From Stereocaulon alpinum (taxonomy: Eukaryota; Ascomycota; Lecanoromycetes; Lecanorales; Stereocaulaceae), in contig JAEUBA010000136.1 in assembly GCA_018257865.1 (NCBI GenBank), positions 1-51,710 of the forward strand: DNA of 51,710 nucleotides, read 5' to 3'. Position numbers and translations under genes: made by a program. Below are positions 33,292 through 43,443 of this stretch, piece by piece. Below the pieces are notes generated by a model. That model did no database searches, was not told the DNA's origin, and worked only from the letters and a program-made list of their open reading frames with translations. Every line of letters starts with the position of its first letter. The first letter of the stretch is position 1.

Positions 33292-33597
33292 TCAAATAAT
33301 CAAAGAGGAGAATCGGGCAGACTGAAACCACGAGGCTTCTCCACCATGAGCGGCTAACGCATCAAACATTATCGTCTCAATGTCACACACCCGCACAAAT
33401 CTCCCGACCCTAAGCCGCAGCAAAGTCCGATTAAATTGCATGTGGATACTCTGTACTTTGAGATTCGCTTCTGCATCCTCAGAAGTGAGATCGTCTCTCA
33501 GATCCAGTCGCGCTCGAATGATTGTGTGGCAGCTCATATAGCCACACGGCTTCCCCCTTGTCTTATACATAGACTCCGGGAGAGTAGTCAGTTTCAT
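33292..33597 (-). CDS. Possible small protein, 101 aa
   Basis: ATG at 33,597, stop at 33,292, two bases beyond the upstream in-frame ATG of the secreted-protein gene on the same strand. Mixed charged composition, three cysteines, no signal peptide, no recognised motif. Coding potential is judged only from composition and length. Confidence 0.3.
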   Translation of the reverse strand: MKLTTLPESMYKTRGKPCGYMSCHTIIRARLDLRDDLTSEDAEANLKVQSIHMQFNRTLLRLRVGRFVRVCDIETIMFDALAAHGGEASWFQSARFSSLII

Positions 33598-33879
33598 GCA
33601 CTCGCCCTTTGAGATTTTGAACAGTGTATTGGGTAAGGCAATGGTCGTAAGTCTGGGCGGGGAAAGATGTTGGTCAGCGACGAAGCATTACTTGGTGCTA
33701 TAGGGTTGGAGCCCTAGAGCTAAGCTAGTCGACATTCGCCACCTGCTCTCCTGCTCCATTCAATCGCCTGTCCTCGAAGGAAAAGCAACAAACCTGAAGC
33801 AAATACTCTCTGCGCGTTGAAATATTCAACTGCAAGAACGGAACTGCTGTAAGCTGAATGCTGCCGCTGATCTGCAACG

Positions 33880-34653
33880 ATGGAGCTACCTGTGCAGAGG
33901 AAGCGCAAAGCGATCAATGAATTCTTCACCCCAGTTGCCAAGCACAAGGCACCAAGATCTCCCAAGACCAGAGAAGAAGGTCCAGAGAACAAGGCGATAG
34001 ATGATATTACAGTTCTAAAGACATCCGTAGTAGGCTTGAGCGTTCGTCAAAACTTCGTCAACCATACCGAAGAGCAGAATATTCTCAACTTCCTCAATGA
34101 CCCCTCAAAGTGCACCTGGAGGACAGACCTCAGCCGCCGAACCATGCATTTCGGCGGCACCTACTGTCTCATGCCGTCCAAGTTGATTGGGCAAAGCCAA
34201 GCCAAGCCTCAGATCCTTCAAGCGCCACCCATCCCCGAAGAGATCGATTGGCTCATTCAACGCATGGTCGATGCTTGTATCTATCCAAATAGTCAAAGGC
34301 CCCAATATTGCATTGTCAATGAGTATACTGGAAACCTGGGTATCTCAGCTCATACGGAAAACTTTCAATTTGGGGAACCAGTTGTTGGACTTAGCCTACT
34401 GTCAGCATGTCCGATACGTTTCCATGAGTTGACAAAACCGTATGACGGTTCTGTGAGAAGTGGCAAAGCTGGTAAAGCAAGCAAGACTGGTAGAGCCGTG
34501 GACGTGGCAATGCCTGGCAGGAGCTTATTGGTCATGAGAGGGCAAAGTAGGTGGGCATGGCAGCATGAAATCCTGAGGAGTGCAAAAGGCAGAGGAGTAG
34601 GCTGGAAGAGGGTCAGCCTGACATTTAGATACAAGGCTGATGGAGAGATATGA
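33880..34653 (+). CDS. AlkB-like Fe(II)/2-oxoglutarate dioxygenase, 257 aa
   Basis: Intronless frame from ATG 33,880. The core matches the AlkB fold of oxidative dealkylation repair: NEYTGNLGISAHTENFQFG (about 147-165), the second metal His229 in WQHEI, and RVSLTFR (Arg244, Arg250), which in AlkB proteins binds 2-oxoglutarate. The first metal motif, normally HxD, reads His158-Thr-Glu160. The N-terminus KRKAINEFFTPVAKHK resembles a PCNA-interacting (PIP) box, IxxFF, but with Arg where Gln is usual. A Gly/Ser/Lys insertion lies at about 190-205. Likely nuclear; substrate (DNA, RNA or protein) cannot be told. Activity depends on whether Glu can replace Asp. Confidence 0.85.
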   Translation: MELPVQRKRKAINEFFTPVAKHKAPRSPKTREEGPENKAIDDITVLKTSVVGLSVRQNFVNHTEEQNILNFLNDPSKCTWRTDLSRRTMHFGGTYCLMPSKLIGQSQAKPQILQAPPIPEEIDWLIQRMVDACIYPNSQRPQYCIVNEYTGNLGISAHTENFQFGEPVVGLSLLSACPIRFHELTKPYDGSVRSGKAGKASKTGRAVDVAMPGRSLLVMRGQSRWAWQHEILRSAKGRGVGWKRVSLTFRYKADGEI

Positions 34654-34791
34654 GGTACGCAATCGACTGTGCGTCATTTGGATTAGTGACTAATCGAAGG
34701 TCATATTGGGCTACTCTATTCCCAGGAGGATGGGTGCCTTTGTTCGCCATTGAGTTCTCGATTTGTCTATACTCCGTACCTTGCATGTAGA

Positions 34792-35025
34792 TCATTGAAC
34801 AAATGTGGAGACCTCTCGATGACACTTAGGGGCAGAAGGCTTGACCATAATCTTCAAGGATTGTGCTAGGAGACTCTGTTCGATCCCCATGTCTTCGAAA
34901 GAATGAAATGGTGCTCCCTTGCAAGAAAGCAGTCCTGACGCATCTTGAAGCATGCAATATGAAGGAGGAAACACTGCCAACAGGAAAGCAAGGAAATTGA
35001 AGAATGAAAGCGTAGAGTTCGTCAT
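34792..35025 (-). CDS. Small secreted protein, 77 aa
   Basis: ATG at 35,025 with the context CCACAATGAC. Residues 1-23 form a signal peptide (FFNFLAFLLAVFPPSYC). The mature part of about 53 residues has two cysteines besides Cys24 at the cleavage region (Cys35, Cys68). It has no similarity I recognise. Size, signal and cysteines fit the broad class of fungal effector candidates, but that is only a class resemblance. A 3' exon cannot be excluded. Confidence 0.45.
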   Translation of the reverse strand: MTNSTLSFFNFLAFLLAVFPPSYCMLQDASGLLSCKGAPFHSFEDMGIEQSLLAQSLKIMVKPSAPKCHREVSTFVQ

Positions 35026-36438
35026 TGTGGTTGGGAGTTTGTGAAGTACTGCGTGACGTGGACATGGATGAAGTTACTCCTTCAAGTAAGCGAAGTGTCA
35101 TGGCATCCGTTCCGGAGTAGATGCTTGAAACCTATCTCTGTTGTCATTGAATGATCTCCCGAGGCGGGAGCATTTGGGGGTAGTAAAGGCCTCGTATCAA
35201 AGATGCCTTTGTAGGAGTGGCTGGATAAGCCCGTCTGACCCAAAACGTGAAGATGACGTGAAAAGCACACCATTCGCCAGAGCTCGAATATTAAAAGCAA
35301 TGGCATGTTTGGCCTTTAGATTGGTACATAAGGCATAGTGCTCACTGTTATCTGCAAGTCGCTGATGGGAGCTAGTCTCATCCTGTCTCATCCTGTCTCT
35401 ACGGCGATGAGCCGAAAGAGATACTAAGCGATTGTTCCATCGTTGCCGCGGAGAACGATGCGTGTGTGGTAGCTGCACATCGGAAGACTGAGAACGATTG
35501 CATGTGAATCCCACCCAACTGAACTCTTCATTGGTAGCATTCCAACACCCCACGGCTAGGTTCTAATTTCTTGTTAGTGTTGACCTTGTTCGTAGAACGA
35601 ACTCATCGCCAAGCCAATCAACGTGCGCAAACGGGCCCTTATGAGGCTGATTGCCTGTCACCCTCAAAGGGGTTTACTGTAGTCACTAACGCCAGGAGAT
35701 TGGACCCCGGAACTCGCCGGCTTCGCGCTTCACAGGGCGTGCTCCAGGGAGAGCTCTGGGGCTTCCGAGCCTCAGCCCTATGAGTGGCCGGCTGAGGTTC
35801 GTCGGCTTCTCCAAAGCATTCTCAAGCACAGTTGTTGTTATACTTCTTAAGTGATTTTCAGATCAACTCTGCGCGCCACAGACAATGTTCCGCTGGCCCT
35901 CACGAACGTACTGACAATTCAGACTCCTCCGAAGCCCCCGATTCTCCCCTCCGCGTTCTCTCTCACCCTTACACCCATGCTCCTGTACAGAGGTACGCAC
36001 TTAAAGTGTCTGCCTGCTGTCCGCTTTTCTGTCCGAATCATGCAGTAGTCGCAAACATACCTATCATCATTCACAATCTCCGACTGCCCTTACCACCCAC
36101 TTTGTCCTCCTTCTTGCGTCGATCCGGCATCCGTCACTTACCCTTGAAGAGTTTAGCATATTGAGGAACATAGTGGTACGAGAGCGTTGGCTTGTTGCAA
36201 TGGGCAGTCGAGCATCTTGACGAGCAAAAATAAGGGGGAAGCTGGCGAGGCAAGCGCCCCCAATCGGGGCGCCTTGAGATGCCTACCATTGACCATCGCC
36301 CTACTAGGCCAAGGCTCTCTGGAGTGCGCAGTGGGGCTACAAGGACGTTCTTTCTCATGAACAGCGCTATATATCGCTAGCTGGAGGCCCCGCTGCAGGC
36401 AGCTCGTTTCTTTATGCGGCTGACTCAAGCTCTGGCGC
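35026..36438. other. No supported gene
   Basis: Several frames up to about 118 codons start with GTG or TTG and show no domain. A GC-rich stretch lies at about 35,590-35,800 with no stable feature I can define. Confidence 0.45.
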
Positions 36439-37561
36439 ATGGTTGTGATGGCCATTGATCTCATGCCCTGGAAGCCATTCATCTCTTGCGGTTCCACAGG
36501 TAGCCTGGCTCGGGGAGCTGAGTCTAAACCCTCCACCTCAACCACTTTTGGATTGTGCCTGTCAACGCTTAGCCTCGCTTTCACTATGGCTTCAGCACCG
36601 TCAGCGACCGCCATAGTCGTTTGCGGTAGCACAATCTCGCTCTCAGGCAAGATGTCAGCAGCCAAAAGGCCTTTGTCACCTTTGCTGATTGCTTCTAAGA
36701 CAATCACAGCTAATAATGCATCGCAATACCTGATGAACGGTTGAGCCCTTATGCCAGCGGAAGGCCCTATGACTGTCTTTGACACCGTATGTAGCCTTGC
36801 TCCTGGAGCTTCAGATGTTGCTATTAGTGGCAGAAATGAATCACTAACCCTAACGAACGGTACTCTACCTCCCTTGATTAACGGATCGGTCTATATAAAC
36901 GGCGGACACCACCTCCTCTTGCATTATTGGTGGCCAGACCTTAGTGGTAGGCGAGCCAGGTATTTCGATCGCTGCATCTACGGCTCCCATAACACCCTTC
37001 GGCGCACTACCCACAATCTATGCCACAGATAGTGAAATTTTCATCCAAGCCTTAGCTTTTTCCATCCACGGCACAACCATCTCTGCTAGTAGTCCTAGTG
37101 TTATTGGTGATGCGAAACTCGTGAGCTTGGGTACCTCAGGCATTACGGGTATTGGAGGCAGCACAATTCTGCTGTCCCGTTCCAGCGCATAGACTGTAGG
37201 AGGCGTTGCCTACACCCCCAACGCAACGGCTTTTGTGATTGCCGGCACCACTATATCGGCTTGCGGGCCAGGAGTGACTATAGATGGGACTCTTGTCAGC
37301 TTGGACAGTTCGAGTGCTTTGATCGCTGGCAGCAGTACCACCTCGCTATCACTAGTTGGTGTGCACACCGTTGGAGGTGATGTCTTTACGTCCAATTCGA
37401 GACACTTTTCGATTGATAGTACAACGATGGTAGCCGGTGGTCCTGGGGTGACCATCAACGGCACCCCGATGAGCCTGGCCACTTCTGGGACTCTAGATAT
37501 TGGTAATGGTACTATACTGTTGCCATCAACGAATGACTCCATACAGCCTTCAATACTTTGA
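36439..37561 (+). pseudogene. Broken copy of the repeat-rich surface protein
   Basis: The plus strand shows the same repeats as the intact gene at 39.3-42.1 kb: APSATAIVVCGSTISL, then SLAPGASDVAISGR, GTTISA, GPGVTIDGTLVSL, GGPGVTINGTPMSLA. They are spread over two frames. A TGA stops the first frame at 36,742, the reading shifts frame near 36,940, and a TAG stops the second frame at 37,190, after which it continues to 37,561. No GPI-type hydrophobic end is seen. Long antisense frames here, such as 36,153-36,785, are by-products of the repeats. Tandem duplication followed by decay is the simplest history. Confidence 0.75.
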
Positions 37562-39310
37562 TGTAGAGGAACTGCGAATGGTAGGCCGGAAAGACTTTAC
37601 TGTTCAGTCATAATGGTGGCAACAAGTTGCATTTGCCTATTTTGTGAAGTCTCCGACTCGTATATCCCGAGAAAGCCCTATCCCACGTCAACATTTTCTC
37701 CAGAGCTGAACAGTCATGTGCAAACTGACGTCAATTATGCTTGAACTCTTAAGTTGAGTCACCAATCCGATCCCACCAATACATCATGCTCATTAGGCCC
37801 CTACATGAATCAATACGCCTCTGTGTGGGACTCCGCGTGTAACACATTGACAACATCTAAGCTTTGGGGGTATCACTGCAGCTCTGTGGGGTTTTGCCCG
37901 GTTCTGTGAATCCTCACCCATCACTTCATGTACACTCTCGACCAATTATTGGCTCCAACGGCTGGCCAAAATACTGTGCCAGGCTCCTCCCAACAAGGTA
38001 CTCAAGCTTTACAGTCATGATGGCCCTATTAATGTCCGCAACCATACTCATTGGCGCGCTGTCATCGATAAACAGCAATGCAACCACTATCACTGTAAGG
38101 TTTGATATGGCCACTTAAGATAGCGTCCCGAGCTTCTTATCTACCGCCAAAGATAATGGACCTAGTTCGCTAGCCGTCACGGTAGCTGAGTCACAACTGC
38201 GTAGGGTACGAGATACTATCACTGGAGTCACGCTAGTAGCGTATACAGTCGAAGGCTAACTATCTACAATCACTCCAGATCTGATCATGGTTGAGTCATC
38301 GCTAATTCCACGCATGGAAATGGTGTTAGGGCTATTGGACATCTACAAGCATAGGAATGTCCAGGATAGCAAGTGTCCGAATTAAGGGCGCATCCCCTAT
38401 CTTCAGCTCACTCCAGCACCCACTTTTCAATACTTCAGTCTTTGCCGATCAAGATCAAGGTCATCTTAATTGATGCCGAATTTTCCGCGCTGGCGTTTCT
38501 GGGGACGATTCGCGGCACAGCCCACTAGTACAACACCGCCACAGTCAGACTTATGCAGGTACAAGGCGTTCAAATAATGTCTCGGATTGCTACAGACATT
38601 CATGGGAGATTTTACAACCTGACGCATGTACCGGATACTTTGTCTACTCTGCGGAGATTGGATTTGATATGCGAGAAATGTCCGACAAGTCGATGATACA
38701 GCTATCATCGATATCAAGAGCCTTTCACCAAGTCACTATGCGCGATATGCACGTTTAAAATTACAGGCTTCCCACGCCGCGATCGTTTCGAAGCTCCTAT
38801 AATTTGGATGCTCATCCCTCTTTAGTACCGGCGTAAACGCTCTTGGCTTCTATACACTTTCAAAACCTTCATCTGATGAGACTAGTCAGTGGTAATGTTG
38901 GCATGCTTGTGGCTATACTTTGGCGTTATTCTCACAAGCGTGACCTACACTAGATCCTTAGTAGATGAACATTTCAATAGTGAAGCGCGCTACAACCTGC
39001 GTCCAATCTATGGTGGCTGACCAATGATATAGCAAGCCTTCGGAGACCGAACATCACTTCACCCAGCATCAGATTGCCGTTGAGACCTTCAATTCCAACT
39101 GGCTCAAGTCTCTACCAAAGTAACATCAGCGAACAACTACCTCACTTCTTTTTTTGCTGACCCGAAATCCAGCGGGCCTTGGCAGCCCAAGCACTCGGCG
39201 CAGCGATTCTATTGCCAACATCGGGAGGCCCCAAGGCACCGCCTCCCCTACGAGAGGTAAGAGGAATTTATGCGACTATCTAAGTTGAGCAAAGAGATGA
39301 CAAAATCCAG
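37562..39310. other. Degenerate sequence, possible relics and 5' exons of the surface-protein gene
   Basis: A plus frame at about 37,864-38,390 is coding-like but has two TAA stops and could be another remnant of the surface-protein family. The stretch 38,540-38,700 (GRFYNLTHVPDTLSTLRRLD) might be a retroelement fragment; this is weak. Near 39,140-39,256 a pyrimidine tract, CTGAC, an AG and a following GTAAGA suggest an exon belonging to the gene downstream, but its frame could not be settled. Confidence 0.4.
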
Positions 39311-42106
39311 CACCTGGCGGAGCGCTGAATACCAATTCTACCAATATAACGGCCAACGATCAGGAATTACTCTCTGATGCACAGGCTTGCTGCTTTATCA
39401 TCCAAGACACTTTGGAAGCAAGGTTCTGGGCTGGTAAGTGTCGGAAACATCGTGCAACGCCATATAAGCTGAAATTAACTAGATTATACTACGGTTACTG
39501 AGACACTCGCAAATGCTACTAAGATAATTGCGTCACCTACTAGATACATCGATACCATTGTGACCAGCTACAGAACAGTAGTTTCCCCGTCTAACAGAAT
39601 GTTTATTATAGATGTCGGATACAACACGTTGACTCAAGATCCAACTTGTTTTAGCACAGTCATTCCGACGCACGAGGTGAGATTGAATGGCAGTACTGTC
39701 AGAGCGAACGGAAACACCATGTACTTACCCCAACGTACGACGATTGAACTATATACTGATCGAGCACTCAGACATTCACCTACGGCATTTTACGTATATT
39801 CCAGTGTCACAATCATAAAGATACCAGCTATCAGCATCAACAACAGACAGGCGCAATGTGCTACAGCATCCACATATATAGGGTGCGGGACCACAGCACT
39901 TGACGCCAATCCACAACTAGGATCGTATCTTCCTCAATCCTATGTAGTCCAGAAGTCCAGGTCTGCTGACCTGCTCACTCCCCCGAGTGGGTATCAATCC
40001 ACATCAAACAAATTGCCTAGTCCTTACACAGCAGTGACTTTCCAGACGCCATTCACATACACTCCAGCGACAACATTGGGTCTTGAAGGCTTCGGATATA
40101 TCCCGCAAGGTTTGATCGATTGGATGGCTCAAGATTCTGGCTATAGGAAACAATATCCCGAGCTAAAGCTGTGCAAACCTGGCGGTCTGCCGCTGGTTTT
40201 TCCCCTTCCAATGTCCAATATGATACCCGCCGGACTTACCCTCAGTGATGGCTTACTTGTTTCGGTTGCTCAGGGTCCACAAGTGCAGTTAGCCGCCAGT
40301 GCCTTAACGTCGGTTGCTGCAACTGTAACGAGTGCAGCTTGTTTCAACCCCAAGGCTTGCGCACCTGCAGCAGCGCCGGGCATTGGGGCTGGTGCTGGTG
40401 CGATTGCGACTGCAACCGAAAAGGACGTTGGCCTGAACGGGCTGACAAGTTCGAGATCACCGTCTCACAGAATTCAACAATCGGCCACAACGCGTCCACT
40501 CCCACATTCACCACAGCCTCAACCAAGTCCTACTCCAGTAACGGAACCCTATCAGGGCCAAGACCAAAGCCGTTCACCCTTCGGATCCGAGCAAATACAT
40601 CAGGGTCAACAGTCTGCACTGCCTCAGATCGCAAAACCCCCAAATCCGGCTAGTATTATCATTTTACTCGCTCCCTCCGCTTCCGCAGTCGTTTTGAACG
40701 GTGCAACCTCGAAGCTAGCCAGCCCGAAAGCCATCACTCCTGCAATCGCACCCAGCCCGGTAATCACACTTGGATCCAATCCGGCCACCTTGAGCGTTGT
40801 ACCAGTGTTTACTGTGAGTGGCCAAACTCTAATACCAGGATCACCAGCCATCACCATCCAAGGAACACCGGTATCTCTCGCACCATCAGCAACGGCGATC
40901 GTTATCGCCGGAAGAACGGGCCCTGTTATGCCTAGCAAGGCACCGCTTATTCCGATAGGGTCTCAGCCGCCTATCACGGCATCTGCCACGTCCCACTACA
41001 TTCTAGTTAGCCAGACGCTCATACCAGGTGCCCCCGCTATACAAATCTCCGGTACACCCGTCAGTCTTGGTCCTTCAGCTACAGCACTCGTTGTCGGCAG
41101 CAAAACAATACCAATCCCAGTCGCGCGCCAACCGGGATTCCCAGTCCTCAGCCTGGGAGATCAAGCGGTCACAGCCAAAGAAGTACCCCAATATGTCGCA
41201 GGTAGCCAGACGCTCGCCCCAGGTAGCCCAGCAATAACAATATCAGGCACTCCCGTATCCCTTGCCCCAGGAGCAACCGCACTAACAATCGGAAGCAAAA
41301 CGGAACCACTTTACCCCACAAATGGTGCCTTATCCCCATTCACGGTCGGCTCCACCGCATTCACCGCCACTATAAACCCCCAGTACATAGTTGGAGGCCA
41401 GAGACTCTCCCCAGGCGGTCCCGGCATGAAATTTTCTGGCACCCCAATAAGTCTAGCAGCTGATGCATCACAAATCGTCATCGCCGGCAGTACAGAACTT
41501 CTCCAACCAACCGGCACTGTTCTCCCACCACTAACGATCGGTTCCCATATCTATACCGCAGATGGCACCGCCGGTTATCTCCTTGGTGGTCAAACACTGA
41601 TCCCCGGTGGTGCGGCGATCACTATACCCGCACCCACAGCCCCGGCTCCAAATCGTGTCCCAGGCTCGAATCCCGGTTCAGACGCCGGGGTCTTAGCACA
41701 AGCCTTTACCGTAGGTAACCAAATCTTCACACCCAACCCTGCAGCCTTCCCAATCGACGGCACGACGATCTCAGCTGGTGGTCCAGGCGTGACGATTTCG
41801 GGGACGGTGATTAGCTTGGAAGGGAATGGGTTGCTGGATATTGAGGGTAGTACTATCTCGCTAAGTTCCTTAACCTCGAATTCGGCGAATGGAACAGCGA
41901 GTGCGACTAGGACATCAAGTCCGGATTTAGCGACCGAAACCCCAAGCTCGAGCATAACGGCACTTGTTCTGAGTCCAGGGATCGGAAACCCAAGTCCGAG
42001 CTCGAGCTCGAAGCGCTCTGGTGCCGGAGGCAGAGGCGATGGGTTGGGATTCGGAAGTCTCGTGATTGTGTTCAGTGTTGTTTGCTTGGTTGTATTGTGG
42101 TGTTGA
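39311..42106 (+). CDS. Repeat-rich, probably GPI-anchored surface protein; 5' end unresolved
   Basis: Coding exons 39,311-39,433 and 39,483-42,106 are joined by a 49-bp intron (GTAAGT, AACTAG, phase 1). The long frame seems to start at 39,560, but that is a GTG and the frame stays open upstream through the intron, so the first exon and signal peptide lie before 39,311. The N-terminal half has scattered cysteines (ACCF, TCFST, YIGCG, AACFNPKAC). After a Pro/Ser/Gln linker, a roughly 64-residue unit repeats about five times between 40,820 and 41,870: GQTLIPGSPAITIQGTPVSL and variants, each followed by AP.ATA..I.G. The end is Ser-rich, then a C-terminal hydrophobic stretch (FGSLVIVFSVVCLVVLWC), as in GPI-anchored proteins. 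Cell-wall or surface location is inferred. Confidence 0.78.
40820..41869 (+). repeat. Array of about five 190-195 bp coding repeats
   Basis: Units start at about 40,820, 41,009, 41,204, 41,396 and 41,588, giving periods of 63-65 residues, with a diverged unit at about 41,750. The most conserved part is (S/T)GTP(V/I)SL. The DNA has diverged more than the protein, which suggests old repeats kept by selection rather than recent expansion. Confidence 0.8.
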
Positions 42107-42557
42107 AGTATGCGGTAGAGTATAATGAGTATGGTGGGAGCTGCGGAAGTGTGTGATAGCTGAACTTTTTTGTACTAATATGTGTTTGTGGACATCTTTT
42201 TAATGACTGTGGATAATGGGATGAGTTGATATCTGCCTTGAGAGCATAGGGTGTGTGGAGATGTATGGAGATTGAGACTTTGATTCTACAATGAATTAAA
42301 ATTACGTATTCACAAGGTTGCTTCCTTCAGACGTAACGCCAGTTAGTCCAGAGTATATCGCATGGAGGGTAGGATAGAATATCACATGATTGGTACTGTG
42401 GAAGGAAACACGAAATACTTGACACGAGATATCGCAGCAGCAGAATCAAGACCGACCAAGACTCTCGACGGTCCAAATAACTCGAATCGTGAATACGTGA
42501 ATCAGACAATCTCAACCAGCCCAACAAACTACCAATAACCACCAACCCCTCACGCTT
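42107..42557. other. Intergenic between convergent genes
   Basis: 3' flanks of the surface-protein gene and the pseudogene; no feature seen. Confidence 0.5.
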
Positions 42558-43443
42558 TCATTCGACCGTAGAAACCCTCAAGGCTAACAGACATAGCGAC
42601 TCTTCCCAATCCCCCAACTCCCGCACCCCGGCATGAAGAACCCCTAACGATCTCAACACCGGACACGCAGCCACAAGCTTCTTTGAACGAATACTAACAC
42701 AGCTATCAACCTCGGTAATCATGGCGTCCATAGCAAGGATAGGAAGGATAGCATGCGGAAGTTGAGGCGTGTTGGGGGAGTTGGTGGGGTCAGGGTTGAG
42801 GTTGGGGGGGAGTTGCATGTGGATGTGGACCTAGGCGTAGTGGAGAGTTATATGGTGCATTAATGCGATGTTAGATTGGGAATTGGGGATTGCTGTTAGA
42901 GAGGGTGTTAGGGTAGGGAAGCGGAAAGTGTTGGATTTATAGAAGAAGGGGAGAGCTTCGGTGTGTGTGGGGTGGGAGAGGCAGAGGAGGGCGTTTGTTG
43001 TTGGGGGGGTGGGGGGGTGGGATGTATCTGATGGGGGTTAGAGAGGGGTGGATGGTGGGGTTATAGGGGCGTACCTTGCACCAGAGGGGTTGGGGGTAGG
43101 TTAGGACGAGGGCGTAGATGTGGGTGCGTAGTTTTCTGGGAAGGTTGACGACGTGGGGAGGGTTTTGTGGTGCTATGGTTGGGATAGTTGGCTGGCTTGG
43201 AGGTGGCGTGTTGTTTGTCGGGAGTTTTAGTGATGCGTGTTCAACTGGATACTGCGACTTGGTTGATCTTTCCGAAGGTTGGAGATCTGACTCTGAGGTC
43301 GACGGAGCTTGAGAGCGAGGTTCCGCTTGATAGAATTGGGATGTTGTGCGGATCAATTGAGAGGCAAAGTCTTTTACGCTGAAGAGTTCGGGGCTCGTTT
43401 GCGCGGTATTGATGCCAGGTGGAGTGCGAATATGGTCTAGGTG
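42558..43443 (-). pseudogene. Broken gene of the fungal 'LP.ELR..IY' (F-box/2EXR-like) type
   Basis: The minus strand reads VVNLPRKLRTHIYALVL, the opening of many Pezizomycotina proteins of this type. A 47-bp candidate intron (43,074-43,028, AAG|GTACGC, CTAAC, CAG) follows. Then comes TNALLCLSHPTHTEALPFFY and KSNTFRF, the usual second block of the family. The two blocks are out of phase by one base, with two runs of seven G (plus strand 43,003-43,009 and 43,011-43,017) lying between. Further on, an in-frame TAG (42,833-42,831) interrupts, after which the same frame stays open to 42,558 (DAMITEVDSCVSIRSKK, ending LLALRVSTVE). The 5' exon is not found. One sequencing error in the G runs would leave only the TAG. 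Confidence 0.55.

Noticed and set aside
36153..36785. 210-codon minus-strand frame
   Set aside because: Antisense to the repeats of the broken surface-protein copy; the same antisense openness appears over the intact repeats.
38466..38717. 83-codon minus-strand frame and Copia protease-like text on the plus strand
   Set aside because: Resemblance to 'VPxLxxNLLSxxxL' is weak and there is no adjoining integrase or reverse transcriptase.
40820..41869. CRISPR-like or satellite array
   Set aside because: The periodicity is in the protein repeats of the surface protein; the organism is a fungus and the units are not identical at DNA level.
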